A program made the position numbers and the translations under genes. Positions 34,545 through 43,372 of a DNA stretch of 64,000 nucleotides are shown here, piece after piece. This stretch comes from CAIJMI01 sp043798445 (GTDB taxonomy: Bacteria > Patescibacteriota > Microgenomatia > UBA10105 > UBA927). The DNA lies in contig JAZDOQ010000007.1 of assembly GCA_043798445.1 (NCBI GenBank), positions 9,654 through 73,653 of the forward strand, read 5' to 3'. The notes beneath the pieces are model-generated. The model had not been told where the DNA came from and did not search any database. It saw only the letters and a list, made by a program, of their open reading frames with translations. How positions within the stretch are numbered: the stretch's first letter is position 1; every line of letters starts with the position of its first letter.

Positions 34545-35528
34545 TTATTTTTCTAATACTGATATTTGGGATTTGGGTAGCCAATCCCTAGATATAAAAT
34601 TCAATAAATCGTCAGCCGTTAGAGCTTCCATGTCATGTGCCATGCGGCCAGCTTTTTCATCTCCAAATTCCTTTTTGTCGATGATTAAGTATCCTCTACC
34701 AAGCGCTGAGATGAAATCTAACGATTCAATCGGCTGTACGATTTCATCAGTAGAAACTTGTGTATCTCCCCAAGAAACCGCGGCTATAAACTCTATATTA
34801 TTTGGAACATCGGATACATCTTTATGAATATCCACATGCGCTTGATAAAAAATATCTGTATTCAATTTTGCGTCACCTATCTGAACACGCTCTCTTGCCC
34901 AATCTGTATTTAAATGGTCATACCAAACTTTCAAAAACGGATGATCATCTGTTCGGAATCTTCCTAGAGATCCAGAAAGTGACACAACTCTATTTATCCT
35001 TTTACACATTTCAGGTTCACTTATTGCATACTTAATTAACGAAAGTATAAGTGCCAATGGACCGAATGAATGTCCGCACAAAGTAATTTGAGAAAAATAT
35101 GGTACAAATGTTTCCAGAGCAACCAATGGCTCATTCAGCCAATCAGTTATTGAGTTTTCTAATTTACTTCCAAGAACAATTTGATTAAGTCTTTTTCCAA
35201 TTTCCTGCCGTTCTTCACAATTTAGATAACCCGAAGAATATTTACCATTTATCAAAGTCCCGTTATGTCTTGCCAAAAATACTGTATATCCATTTTCCAA
35301 AATTTTTGTCAACCACAATTGTTCAAATTGAGTCGAACCACCACCCGGAAATCCAGGCTCAAACAATATAAATTTATCTGTTTCTTTAAGGGGTAAGTAA
35401 ATCTTTCCTTCGACTGTTCCTGATTTTTTTTGGAGAGTAACCCAATAAGAATTGGCGATGTCTTTATGATCTTTTAGTGGAATTATTTTGTCCTTTTCAA
35501 CAACTTGTTTGAATTGGTTAATATTCAT
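34545..35528 (-). CDS. Alpha/beta hydrolase
   Basis: A 327-residue protein with nucleophile elbow GHSFGPLAL, an oxyanion-region FEPGFPGGGSTQF and a late His in MAHDMEAL. Fold family is clear; substrate is unknown. It lies 1 nt after the SDR gene and 3 nt before the broken deaminase, hence cotranscribed. Confidence 0.8.
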   Translation of the reverse strand: MNINQFKQVVEKDKIIPLKDHKDIANSYWVTLQKKSGTVEGKIYLPLKETDKFILFEPGFPGGGSTQFEQLWLTKILENGYTVFLARHNGTLINGKYSSGYLNCEERQEIGKRLNQIVLGSKLENSITDWLNEPLVALETFVPYFSQITLCGHSFGPLALILSLIKYAISEPEMCKRINRVVSLSGSLGRFRTDDHPFLKVWYDHLNTDWARERVQIGDAKLNTDIFYQAHVDIHKDVSDVPNNIEFIAAVSWGDTQVSTDEIVQPIESLDFISALGRGYLIIDKKEFGDEKAGRMAHDMEALTADDLLNFISRDWLPKSQISVLEK

Positions 35529-35529
35529 A

Positions 35530-36231
35530 TTAGTTTGATGTTTTAGTGTTTCTTTTGTTCAGTACAACATGGTCCATAATCATAGTCATGTCGCGCTCAA
35601 TCATAAAAACAATTACTTCCGCAACTTTGTTTGTATCCATCCAATCTGTGTTTTCTTTAGGTTTACCTGCTTTCTCAAAAAGGGAGGTGTGCATTCCACC
35701 AGGATAGAAACCACTTACCTTTACATTCGTATTAGCCAAATCTTCTTTGAGAGAATCTGTAAATCCAGTAACCCCAAACTTGGATGCAACATATACAGCC
35801 TGATTACTTCGGCCTTTTAGTCCAGAAGTAGAGGAGATGTTAACTATATGTGCTTCATTCGATTTTAATAGTTTGGGTAAGAAAGCTTTGGTGGAAAGAA
35901 TTACACCTTTTAAATTTATATCAATTGCATCAGATATTTCTTTTTCAGTATTGTCGATTACCGAACCTTCGATCCAAATTCCAGCGGCATTAATTAAAAC
36001 ATCTACACGTTCTAAATCATCGGCTATTTTTTGAATTTCATTTAGTTTGCTAACGTCAGCAGAAGATCCTTTAACATTATTACCCAATGACTTTACTGCA
36101 TTTTCGATTTTGTTCTTATCTCGTCCGATAATAAAAACATTAGAGCCTTTGTTTATAAACAATTTTGCCAAAGAGAAACCAAGACCATCTGAGCCACCTG
36201 TAATAACGACAGTTTTGTCTTTTAGTTTCAT
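35530..36231 (-). CDS. Short-chain dehydrogenase/reductase
   Basis: A 233-residue classical SDR: cofactor motif TGGSDGLG (residues 11-18), NAAG, catalytic Ser in ISSTSG and YVASK carrying Tyr and Lys. First gene of the minus-strand island operon (SDR, hydrolase, deaminase remnant, unknown, glycosylase, membrane protein). Substrate is unknown. Confidence 0.92.
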   Translation of the reverse strand: MKLKDKTVVITGGSDGLGFSLAKLFINKGSNVFIIGRDKNKIENAVKSLGNNVKGSSADVSKLNEIQKIADDLERVDVLINAAGIWIEGSVIDNTEKEISDAIDINLKGVILSTKAFLPKLLKSNEAHIVNISSTSGLKGRSNQAVYVASKFGVTGFTDSLKEDLANTNVKVSGFYPGGMHTSLFEKAGKPKENTDWMDTNKVAEVIVFMIERDMTMIMDHVVLNKRNTKTSN

Positions 36232-36418
36232 AACTGTATTTTACTCAAAACGACGAGGAAATGGAACTATCGTTAACTTATGGGGAAATGTTAAAAGAAA
36301 TCCTTTGGAAAAGTTCTGAGTGCTTTTGCTATTTTGTTGATTACCTCGACACCCTTTTATACTGTCTCATTTGTCTCGTCTAGCCTTGATGTGAGACAAT
36401 CAGTTATAGGGATAAGAA

Positions 36419-36440
36419 GGTCCTGACTGGCATGCTCAGC
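36419..36440 (+). repeat. 22-nt island element, copy D
   Basis: GGTCCTGACT, five bases, GCTCAGC, at the right end of the island, 35 nt before the EF-Tu-domain-like gene. The preceding 36360-36418 contains TGTCTCA...TGAGACA, able to form a hairpin, and resembles the sequence before copy B. Confidence 0.7.
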
Positions 36441-36475
36441 CAGGATCAAATTGATAAAGATTGGAGGTGATACTA

Positions 36476-36727
36476 ATGGCGGAAGAAAAACCAATCGGGA
36501 AAGTTATCCACTATTACGATAATATTAATGTTGCAATTGTGAAACTTGAAAAAAAGCTGTCTGTCGGTAAAACAATAAAATTCGTGAAAGGGGATAATGT
36601 TTTTGAACAAACCGTGGAATCGATGGAAAAGGAGCATGGGAAGCTTATCGACGCAAAACTAGGCGATGAAGTAGGTATCAAAGTTGACCAAATAGCTAAA
36701 GTGGGAACTTTGGTGTACGCCGTGTAA
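36476..36727 (+). CDS. Translation elongation factor-like (EF-Tu domain 2-like) small protein
   Basis: An 83-residue beta-barrel protein (KPIGKVIHYYDNINVAIVKL, SVGKTIKF, KLGDEVGIKVD) resembling the second domain of translational GTPases, without a G domain. Such stand-alone proteins are annotated as elongation-factor-like; function is unknown. The ATG at 36476 follows GGAGGTGA. Confidence 0.75.
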   Translation: MAEEKPIGKVIHYYDNINVAIVKLEKKLSVGKTIKFVKGDNVFEQTVESMEKEHGKLIDAKLGDEVGIKVDQIAKVGTLVYAV

Positions 36728-36771
36728 CGTGCTGGGTGAGGTGGGACCGTATTTTTGTTGTTCAGATTCAG

Positions 36772-36802
36772 ACAAAAGGAAATCTTTCGACTTCCTTTTT
36801 GT
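36772..36802 (+). terminator. Terminator after the EF-like gene
   Basis: ACAAAAGGAA pairs with TTCCTTTTTGT through an imperfect stem whose 3' arm is T-rich. The next 280 nt, up to the RRM gene, hold a long leader with a possible AAGATAC/GTATCTT hairpin (36967-36993) but no gene. Confidence 0.55.
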
Positions 36803-37080
36803 GATGATGCGAGTTGAGGTGAGCAAATTTGTGTATAAAGCGCACCAGAGCTTCATAATATCCCATCATTAGGTAAAATCGGTCATCTATGGTATACTAC
36901 CAATTAATTGCAGATGGTATGTAAATACTTCTGCTTACATATTGATAGGTTTTAAGTTAGAGATAAAAGATACCCCAATTTTTCAAATTTTGTATCTTCA
37001 TTCCCACTTTTTTCACTTTTCATTTCTAAGCAGTAGTATTCGTGTATCATCACAAGATTTACCGAAGGAAAGGAGAAAAT

Positions 37081-37338
37081 ATGACAAATAAATTATTTAT
37101 CGGAAATTTGGAATACTCAACAACTGACGCACAGTTAACAGAGCTTTTTTCCACATTCGGGACAGTCGTATCTGCGAAAGTTATCGTGGATAGAATGTCC
37201 GGTATGGGAAAAGGATTTGCTTTCGTTGAAATGGAAACACCAGAAATTGCAGCAGCAGCTATGGCTAAACTTGATGGTTCATCATTTGCTAGTCGATCAC
37301 TCGTCGTAAAAGAAGCAAAACCTCAAGAACGGAGATAA
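37081..37338 (+). CDS. RRM RNA-binding protein
   Basis: An 85-residue single RRM domain: RNP2 is KLFIGNLEY and RNP1 is GKGFAFVEM. Such small glycine-poor RRM proteins act as RNA chaperones, often cold-induced. The ATG at 37081 follows AAAGGAG. The long AT-rich leader and the helicase 1 nt downstream fit a cold-shock type operon; this is an inference. Confidence 0.93.
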   Translation: MTNKLFIGNLEYSTTDAQLTELFSTFGTVVSAKVIVDRMSGMGKGFAFVEMETPEIAAAAMAKLDGSSFASRSLVVKEAKPQERR

Positions 37339-37339
37339 T

Positions 37340-38512
37340 ATGCAAGGATTTAATAACAAACATCAACAAAACCGCGGATTCCTCGGAAATGGGAATGGTC
37401 GGCGTGGGATAAAACGATTAAATCCAAATCTCTTTATCAAAAAAGCAACTGATGTCGCCACTCAGGTTGAGTATGTGGCATCTGCACGATTTGCTGACTA
37501 TGCAATTAGCGACAAGATAAAGCGGAACATTGAGGAACATGGATATACAATTCCGACAGCTATTCAGGAAAAATCAATTCCTGAAATTCTTTTAGGACGC
37601 GATGTTATCGGTATTGCTAATACCGGTACAGGTAAAACTGCCGCGTTTCTCATTACGCTTATTAACAAATGTATGCTCGATCATAATCAGCGGGTATTGA
37701 TCGTTGTTCCAACACGGGAACTAGCATGCCAGATCCGGGATGAGTTTTTCATCTTCGGGCGGGGAACAGGACTCGATGTTACTGCCATCATCGGTGGTGC
37801 AAACATTCAGAGACAGAAATATGCCCTTCGCAGGAATCCGCATTTCGTCATCGGAACTCCAGGAAGACTGACAGACTTGGTCGATCGAGGAGAATTGAAT
37901 TTAAATCTGTTTGGCAATGTCGTTCTTGATGAAGTTGACCGGATGGTTGATATTGGATTTATCAAAGATATCAAGTATCTCGTTTCCTATCTTCCGAAGG
38001 TCCGTCAGTCATTGTTCTTCTCAGCTACCGTTGATGGTAGAACACAGGAAATATTACGGGAATTCGTTACCAATCCGGTAACAGTATCGGTAAAACAGCA
38101 AAATACCGTCGAACATATTGATCAAAACATTGTGCATACTGGAGGTAAAGTAAAAATTGAAGTCCTGCACGATCTTCTTATTCAACCGGGATTTGATAAG
38201 GTTATTATCTTTGGTCGAACCAAATGGGGGATGGATAAGTTGTCACACGCATTAGTTGATCGTGGTTTTAAAACAGCAACGATTCATGGAAATAAATCAC
38301 AGGGGCAAAGACAGCGGGCGCTGTCTGAATTTAAAAATAATAGGCAAAACATATTAATTGCTACAGATGTTGCTGCACGGGGAATCGATATTGATGGTGT
38401 GACACATGTTATTAATTATGACGCACCGGAAACCTATGATGATTATATTCATAGAATCGGAAGAACAGGGAGAGCCGGAAAACAAGGAATTGCCTTAACA
38501 TTTGTTGATTAA
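37340..38512 (+). CDS. DEAD-box family RNA helicase (DEVD variant)
   Basis: ATP-dependent RNA helicase of 390 residues: Q-motif YTIPTAIQEKSIP, motif I ANTGTGKT (93-100), PTRELA, TPGRL, motif II as DEVD in place of DEAD, SAT, and motif VI HRIGRTGRAG. It stops soon after motif VI, so it is a core-only helicase with a basic, Asn/Gly-rich N-terminus (NKHQQNRGFLGNGNGRRG). It is paired with the RRM gene. Confidence 0.95.
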   Translation: MQGFNNKHQQNRGFLGNGNGRRGIKRLNPNLFIKKATDVATQVEYVASARFADYAISDKIKRNIEEHGYTIPTAIQEKSIPEILLGRDVIGIANTGTGKTAAFLITLINKCMLDHNQRVLIVVPTRELACQIRDEFFIFGRGTGLDVTAIIGGANIQRQKYALRRNPHFVIGTPGRLTDLVDRGELNLNLFGNVVLDEVDRMVDIGFIKDIKYLVSYLPKVRQSLFFSATVDGRTQEILREFVTNPVTVSVKQQNTVEHIDQNIVHTGGKVKIEVLHDLLIQPGFDKVIIFGRTKWGMDKLSHALVDRGFKTATIHGNKSQGQRQRALSEFKNNRQNILIATDVAARGIDIDGVTHVINYDAPETYDDYIHRIGRTGRAGKQGIALTFVD

Positions 38513-38524
38513 CACACTATTAGT

Positions 38525-39736
38525 ATGAACATTTTATTTATCAGCCCTAATTCCCCAAAAGAAAGTGTTGGTGGAATCGAACGGTACATTACCAATTTAA
38601 TTAATTACTACAAAGATAGGTCAGATGCCGGTGTGTATTTGATCTTGCCAACAACGGGAGAAACAAAAGTCGAACAAGAAGGTAGCGTCACTATATATTA
38701 CGATAAAAGCTTTTCAGTTCCCCGACAACCAGAACGTCACAAGAAACAAATCACGAAAAATGCACGTGTGTTTTCAACGCTCGTTGAAATAATTATTAAA
38801 GACAAAAAGATCGATATCATTTGCGCAGAGAATTTGGCAATAGGTACGCCTGCTATATATAGTTTACTGTTAAATATGATTGCCTCTCAATATCAAATCC
38901 TTCTCGTGTTGCGGCTTCATTCATTCCCAGTAACTGAACTTCAAAAAGAACTCGTAAATCAACTGATGTGGAGTAGGGTAAGCTGCGTGAGCAAGAGCGT
39001 TGCTGGTGATTGTTTCCAAAAGGGGACTGATATCGATATATTATCAACCGACTATTTAGGAGTGAATACAAGCGAGTTTACGGATGGTAAAGTTGGAAAA
39101 GGTCTGCTTAAGAAAGAATTGGGAATGAATGACAACGCAAAAATTATTTTAACTGCTACACGAATTATTGCAGGATCATTTACTATTCTTCGGGAGAAAG
39201 GTGTTATTAACTTAATCAAAGCTTTTTCCAAAATGCATACACGCTACCCGAGTTGGCGATTACTGATTGCCGTCGGAATACCTCCTGAAAGTTTAAAAAA
39301 TGAATTTGAACAATCACTTGAAATGTTGATGGGGTATATTAAGCTTCACGGTATTGAAAAGCAAGCTATCGTAAAGACATTTCCTCTTGAGGATATGCCA
39401 AAGGTATACAAAGAATCAGATGTATTTGTCTTAACATCTGAAAATGAAACATTCGGGCAGGTGTTTATTGAAGCCATGAGCTGTGGTATCCCTGTTATTG
39501 GTACAAAAGTGGGTGGAATACCGGAAATTATCAGTGATTCATATAATGGGTATTTAGTCCAACCTGATGATGCAAGTATTCTTGCACAACGGATTGAAAA
39601 GCTGATGAATGATACAGATCTTCGGGGAAAATTCATAAAGGGAGGTATAAAAACAGTAAAAAGCAATTTCACTGCTGAAAGGCAATTTGCTGAATTCCAT
39701 GCAATGTTGGCGGCTACAGCTATCGATCACAGCTAA
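38525..39736 (+). CDS. Glycosyltransferase, family 4 type (GT-B)
   Basis: A 403-residue protein. The N-terminal domain starts MNILFISPNSPKESVGGIERY. The C-terminal nucleotide-sugar domain has SENETFGQVFIEAMSCGIPVIGTKVGG with the EX7E pattern. Likely transfers a sugar to a cell-surface glycan or lipid. Only 12 nt follow the helicase, but a functional link is not evident. Confidence 0.88.
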   Translation: MNILFISPNSPKESVGGIERYITNLINYYKDRSDAGVYLILPTTGETKVEQEGSVTIYYDKSFSVPRQPERHKKQITKNARVFSTLVEIIIKDKKIDIICAENLAIGTPAIYSLLLNMIASQYQILLVLRLHSFPVTELQKELVNQLMWSRVSCVSKSVAGDCFQKGTDIDILSTDYLGVNTSEFTDGKVGKGLLKKELGMNDNAKIILTATRIIAGSFTILREKGVINLIKAFSKMHTRYPSWRLLIAVGIPPESLKNEFEQSLEMLMGYIKLHGIEKQAIVKTFPLEDMPKVYKESDVFVLTSENETFGQVFIEAMSCGIPVIGTKVGGIPEIISDSYNGYLVQPDDASILAQRIEKLMNDTDLRGKFIKGGIKTVKSNFTAERQFAEFHAMLAATAIDHS

Positions 39737-39765
39737 CAGTAATTCTGTGGTATCATTGCATAGAT

Positions 39766-40509
39766 ATGGATACACTTTTGTACATCATCTTTGCAAACTT
39801 CGTTATTAGTTTAGGCGGATTGGTGGGAGTATTTACTCTATCAATCAAAGAATCTAAATTATCCCGCATTTTGATGCTTCTTGTGTCATTATCAGCTGGA
39901 GCATTGATGGGTGGAGCGTTCTTACATTTGTTGCCGGAAGCCGTTGAACTTCTTGATGTGAATACGGTATTTACTATTGTTCTTATTTCATTTGTCACTT
40001 TTTTCTTTATAGAGAAATTGCTCCATTGGAGACATTGTCACAAAGGACATTGCGACGTACATACATTTGGATCCATGAATCTCATTGGAGATTCTATTCA
40101 TAATTTTATTGACGGTCTTATCATCGCAGCTACATTTTTAACTGATATCAGGCTTGGTATTGTGACAACGCTTACCGTTGCACTCCATGAGATCCCGCAG
40201 GAAATTGGTGATTTTGGAGTACTTCTTTATTCAGGATTTGGAAAGAAAAAAGCACTCATTGCAAATTTTCTGGTTGCACTCATTGCAATATTTGGTGGGG
40301 TTGTCGGTTATTTTCTTTCTTTTTATGCTGAACATTTCATTACATATCTTCTTCCTTTTGCAGCAGGAGGATTTATCTATATTGCGGCTTCCGACCTAAT
40401 GCCTGAAATTCGAAAAGAGCAGAGCCTGAAAAAGTCTATTGTGTCGTTTGGATTTTTTCTACTTGGTATTGGAATCATGGTTCTTACTAAAAAATTCGGA
40501 GCCGAATAA
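39766..40509 (+). CDS. ZIP-family metal transporter
   Basis: A 247-residue protein with about eight membrane helices. The metal-binding helices read GDSIHNFIDGLIIA and ALHEIPQEIGDF, the ZIP signature. A His-rich loop (HWRHCHKGHCDVH) lies between helices 3 and 4. Probably zinc or iron import. The engB gene follows after 3 nt. Confidence 0.93.
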   Translation: MDTLLYIIFANFVISLGGLVGVFTLSIKESKLSRILMLLVSLSAGALMGGAFLHLLPEAVELLDVNTVFTIVLISFVTFFFIEKLLHWRHCHKGHCDVHTFGSMNLIGDSIHNFIDGLIIAATFLTDIRLGIVTTLTVALHEIPQEIGDFGVLLYSGFGKKKALIANFLVALIAIFGGVVGYFLSFYAEHFITYLLPFAAGGFIYIAASDLMPEIRKEQSLKKSIVSFGFFLLGIGIMVLTKKFGAE

Positions 40510-40512
40510 ATC

Positions 40513-41085
40513 ATGACAATTACTTCAGCGTTATTTGTAAAAAGCATTAATGGTACAGATAAGATTTTGTACGACGGAAAATTTCAGGTGGCATTCGTTG
40601 GAAGATCGAATGTCGGAAAATCCAGTTGTATCAATTCCCTTGTCCACGAAAAACTTGCACGTTCAAGTAAAGCACCCGGAAAGACAAAACACTTGGATAT
40701 TTTTTTGATTAATAACAAATTTTATTTTGTTGATTTTCCGGGATACGGATTCGCGCATGCCTCGGGTGATGAGCGGGAACGGTATAGAAAAATGATGATG
40801 TGGTATTTTGAATTTTCCGAAGTGAAACGGAGAACTGTTATTCATATCGTCGATAGTGTTGTCGGAATGACAGCGTTTGATTTACAGATGGTTGAATACC
40901 TGGAAAAATTGAATATTGACCGAGTTATTATTGCAAACAAAATTGATAAACTGTCAAAGCAGGAACAACGAATACATATTGACGAAATTGTGAAACAAGT
41001 CGGTGGTGCAGCGGTTATTCCATATAGTACAAAAACAAATGAAGGTCGAAGTTCTTTACTTTCAATTCTTGAGCACATGGTATGA
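40513..41085 (+). CDS. engB: Ribosome biogenesis GTPase EngB/YsxC
   Basis: A GTPase for large-subunit assembly, 190 residues: G1 GRSNVGKSS, G2-region PGKTKHLD, G3 DFPGYGFA, G4 NKIDKLSK. Length and motifs are normal. Confidence 0.95.
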   Translation: MTITSALFVKSINGTDKILYDGKFQVAFVGRSNVGKSSCINSLVHEKLARSSKAPGKTKHLDIFLINNKFYFVDFPGYGFAHASGDERERYRKMMMWYFEFSEVKRRTVIHIVDSVVGMTAFDLQMVEYLEKLNIDRVIIANKIDKLSKQEQRIHIDEIVKQVGGAAVIPYSTKTNEGRSSLLSILEHMV

Positions 41086-41105
41086 AAGACATGATTGTCA
41101 TTTTT

Positions 41106-41897
41106 CTATTTTAAAGAATTCTTCGTAAAATATTGGATCCACGTGGTAATGAATTGTATGACCATATCGGCGATCCGATACAATATTCCATTCTCTTCCC
41201 TACTGGTTTTTATATTCTGTGCCGTAAATCCGTATATTTTTGTGTCGTCCTCCGGTACATAAGCGGTATTAAATGAATCATCTTTTTCTCTTTGTGTTGG
41301 TTTCGGGGCAGTGGAGATAATTGGTGTTGTTGTACTTTGAGGAGAGGGAGTGGATGTGTTTGTCGGTGTTCCGGAAAAGACAATGGTTGTTCCGGTTTTT
41401 GTTCCAACTGCATTTGTGGTGAGTTCGATTACGGCAACAGCTGTGTCCGTCCGAAAAATGATGGAGGATATTTTTTTAGCTATGGCTTTTATCGTTATGG
41501 TTGCGATGACACCGGAACCCCTTTTTGGCACATCTGGTGAAGCACCGACGATAAAGGCTATAACACCATTCGTTGCTGTGGCGGTTGACAATACTTCTGG
41601 AAGATATGGTCCGGGAACGATGTTGGTAATTGCAAGCGCTGTTTTATCATATATTAGGTACACTTCACTCGCACTAACTGTTTTACCATTGGTGTTCATG
41701 AGAATATTGAGCGTTGTTTCCTGATTAAGCACACCTGTTATTTGTGATGGACTTATGGATAAGGAAACAGCCGTATTAGTCGCACGGCTTCGAACATCTT
41801 GCGTTATATTTATCGCAATAACACCAAGGACTAATCCACCAATGAGAAACAGTGTTGTAAGGAGAGAAGACATTCGAAAACGAGGTGTGTTTTGCAT
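41106..41897 (-). CDS. Membrane-anchored cohesin-domain protein
   Basis: A 263-residue protein: N-terminal membrane helix (about 11-30) with QDVRSRA after it, a cohesin-like beta-sandwich (about 42-175; VSLSISPSQITGVLNQETTL, ASEVYLIYDKTALAITNI, GVIATITIKA), a Ser/Thr/Pro linker and a C-terminal tail ILYRIADMVIQFITTWIQYF (about 238-257) shared with the second GH10 protein. Cohesins bind dockerins; the gene just upstream on this strand (4 nt away) encodes a dockerin-bearing xylanase. Inferred role: a surface scaffold holding that enzyme. Confidence 0.78.
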   Translation of the reverse strand: MQNTPRFRMSSLLTTLFLIGGLVLGVIAINITQDVRSRATNTAVSLSISPSQITGVLNQETTLNILMNTNGKTVSASEVYLIYDKTALAITNIVPGPYLPEVLSTATATNGVIAFIVGASPDVPKRGSGVIATITIKAIAKKISSIIFRTDTAVAVIELTTNAVGTKTGTTIVFSGTPTNTSTPSPQSTTTPIISTAPKPTQREKDDSFNTAYVPEDDTKIYGFTAQNIKTSREENGILYRIADMVIQFITTWIQYFTKNSLK

Positions 41898-41901
41898 GCT
41901 G

Positions 41902-43317
41902 TTATTTATTAAAGTTTTTTACAATTACGTTGTAATCAAAAATATCCACCTTCCCGTTTTTATCAATATCGGAAGGAATAAATCCCGGAATACCGGTTTT
42001 TTTGAAATTAGCCAGAAGTATGTTGTAATCGAGCATATTAACCTTTCCATCTCCATTTATATCTGCAGTTTTTTGGGTGGACGTTGGTGTTGCTGATATA
42101 AAGGGAGTGTTGACTGGTGTGTTCGTTGGCTTGAAGGTGGGGGTAGGTGTTTGAGTGGTGGTGGAGGGGATACCGACACACGGACGGGTCGTATTTTCCC
42201 GAATCGCATCCATAACACCATAATAGGCTGGTTTACGTTGGTAGTTCTCATCAAACAGGAGGGGTTTGGCATCAGTGAGATTAGCATGATTTGGTAAACG
42301 AACCCAACTATATTTATCTGAGATGCCCCAGGTTCCTAGTGAAATACAGTTACTATGTGACAAACATTTTGCAGTGACTTTTTTATAGAGATTTGCAACA
42401 TCTTCTTGGCTGTGTCCTGCTTGATATACATCCATTTCCGTAATGAGCACTTTCACATTGGCATCCTGCGCCTTTTGGAAATAATAGTTCAAATCTTGAA
42501 GATATCCCGCGCTAAACTGTTCACCAGTTGTAGATATGAGATGGTTTTCTAACCCCACGGCATCGATCTGTATTCCTCTGGCCTTGGCGTTTTTGACATA
42601 CTTGAAGAATGCATCTACCTCCACGATATGCATTCTATCCTTACCGACCGCATCATTGAGTACTAGAATAGCGTTTGGAGCTATTTCATGGGCATATTCA
42701 AACGCTTTATCGATATAATCCAACCCGATGATGGATTTAAAACAATTAGTGCTCATTGCGCCGTTTTCCGAAAACGCTTCGTTGACAACGTTCCACACAG
42801 TAACAGTGTCGGCGCCATGTATCATGGTCGTTTGAATGTGGGTTTTCATTATTTCTAAAAGCTGTGATCTTGTCCATGTTCCACAATTATTTTCGGTAAA
42901 AAGCCATGTCGGTGTATAAGAATTAGTCTTTCCATTGGTCCATATGAGATGGTAAAAATGTAGCTTCATGTTGTTGTTACGTGCAAACGTTATCACTTCA
43001 TCAAAGCGGGTAAAGTCATTGAAACCCTGTGTTTTTTCTGTTTGACGCCATGTGTCCTGATATTGCATAAACATACTGGCGTATTCTTGTGCTGCAATTT
43101 GTTTACACAAGGCAGCATTTGTCTGGTTTGATCTGAAACATTCGCCAATCAGCCCCGCAACGTTAAATTGGCGTTTTTTAGCGTATTGGCTTAATGTACT
43201 TTCTTCAGGTGGTGGAAGACCGCATTTGTTTGTAGTCGCATCACCAAGTACACTAGGAAAAAATGTAGAAAAAAGTATAGAGATAGATGTAATAAGAGAA
43301 GTTATGAGGTTTGTCAT
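41902..43317 (-). CDS. Secreted GH10 endo-xylanase-like protein with C-terminal dockerin
   Basis: A 471-residue protein: signal peptide (1-25), GH10 catalytic domain with acid/base Glu180 in WNVVNEAF and nucleophile Glu294 in ITEMDV, a Thr/Pro linker and a type I dockerin with two calcium loops, DINGDGKVNMLDYN and DIDKNGKVDIFDYN, ending at NFNK. GH10 enzymes cut beta-1,4-xylan. The start at 43317 aligns with its paralogue's MTN start. A TATACT box lies about 35 nt upstream. It is cotranscribed with the cohesin gene. Confidence 0.9.
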   Translation of the reverse strand: MTNLITSLITSISILFSTFFPSVLGDATTNKCGLPPPEESTLSQYAKKRQFNVAGLIGECFRSNQTNAALCKQIAAQEYASMFMQYQDTWRQTEKTQGFNDFTRFDEVITFARNNNMKLHFYHLIWTNGKTNSYTPTWLFTENNCGTWTRSQLLEIMKTHIQTTMIHGADTVTVWNVVNEAFSENGAMSTNCFKSIIGLDYIDKAFEYAHEIAPNAILVLNDAVGKDRMHIVEVDAFFKYVKNAKARGIQIDAVGLENHLISTTGEQFSAGYLQDLNYYFQKAQDANVKVLITEMDVYQAGHSQEDVANLYKKVTAKCLSHSNCISLGTWGISDKYSWVRLPNHANLTDAKPLLFDENYQRKPAYYGVMDAIRENTTRPCVGIPSTTTQTPTPTFKPTNTPVNTPFISATPTSTQKTADINGDGKVNMLDYNILLANFKKTGIPGFIPSDIDKNGKVDIFDYNVIVKNFNK

Positions 43318-43372
43318 GCGATAAGTTCCCAAATCCTTAATAAGGATAGTATAACAAAAAGTAGTATATTTT

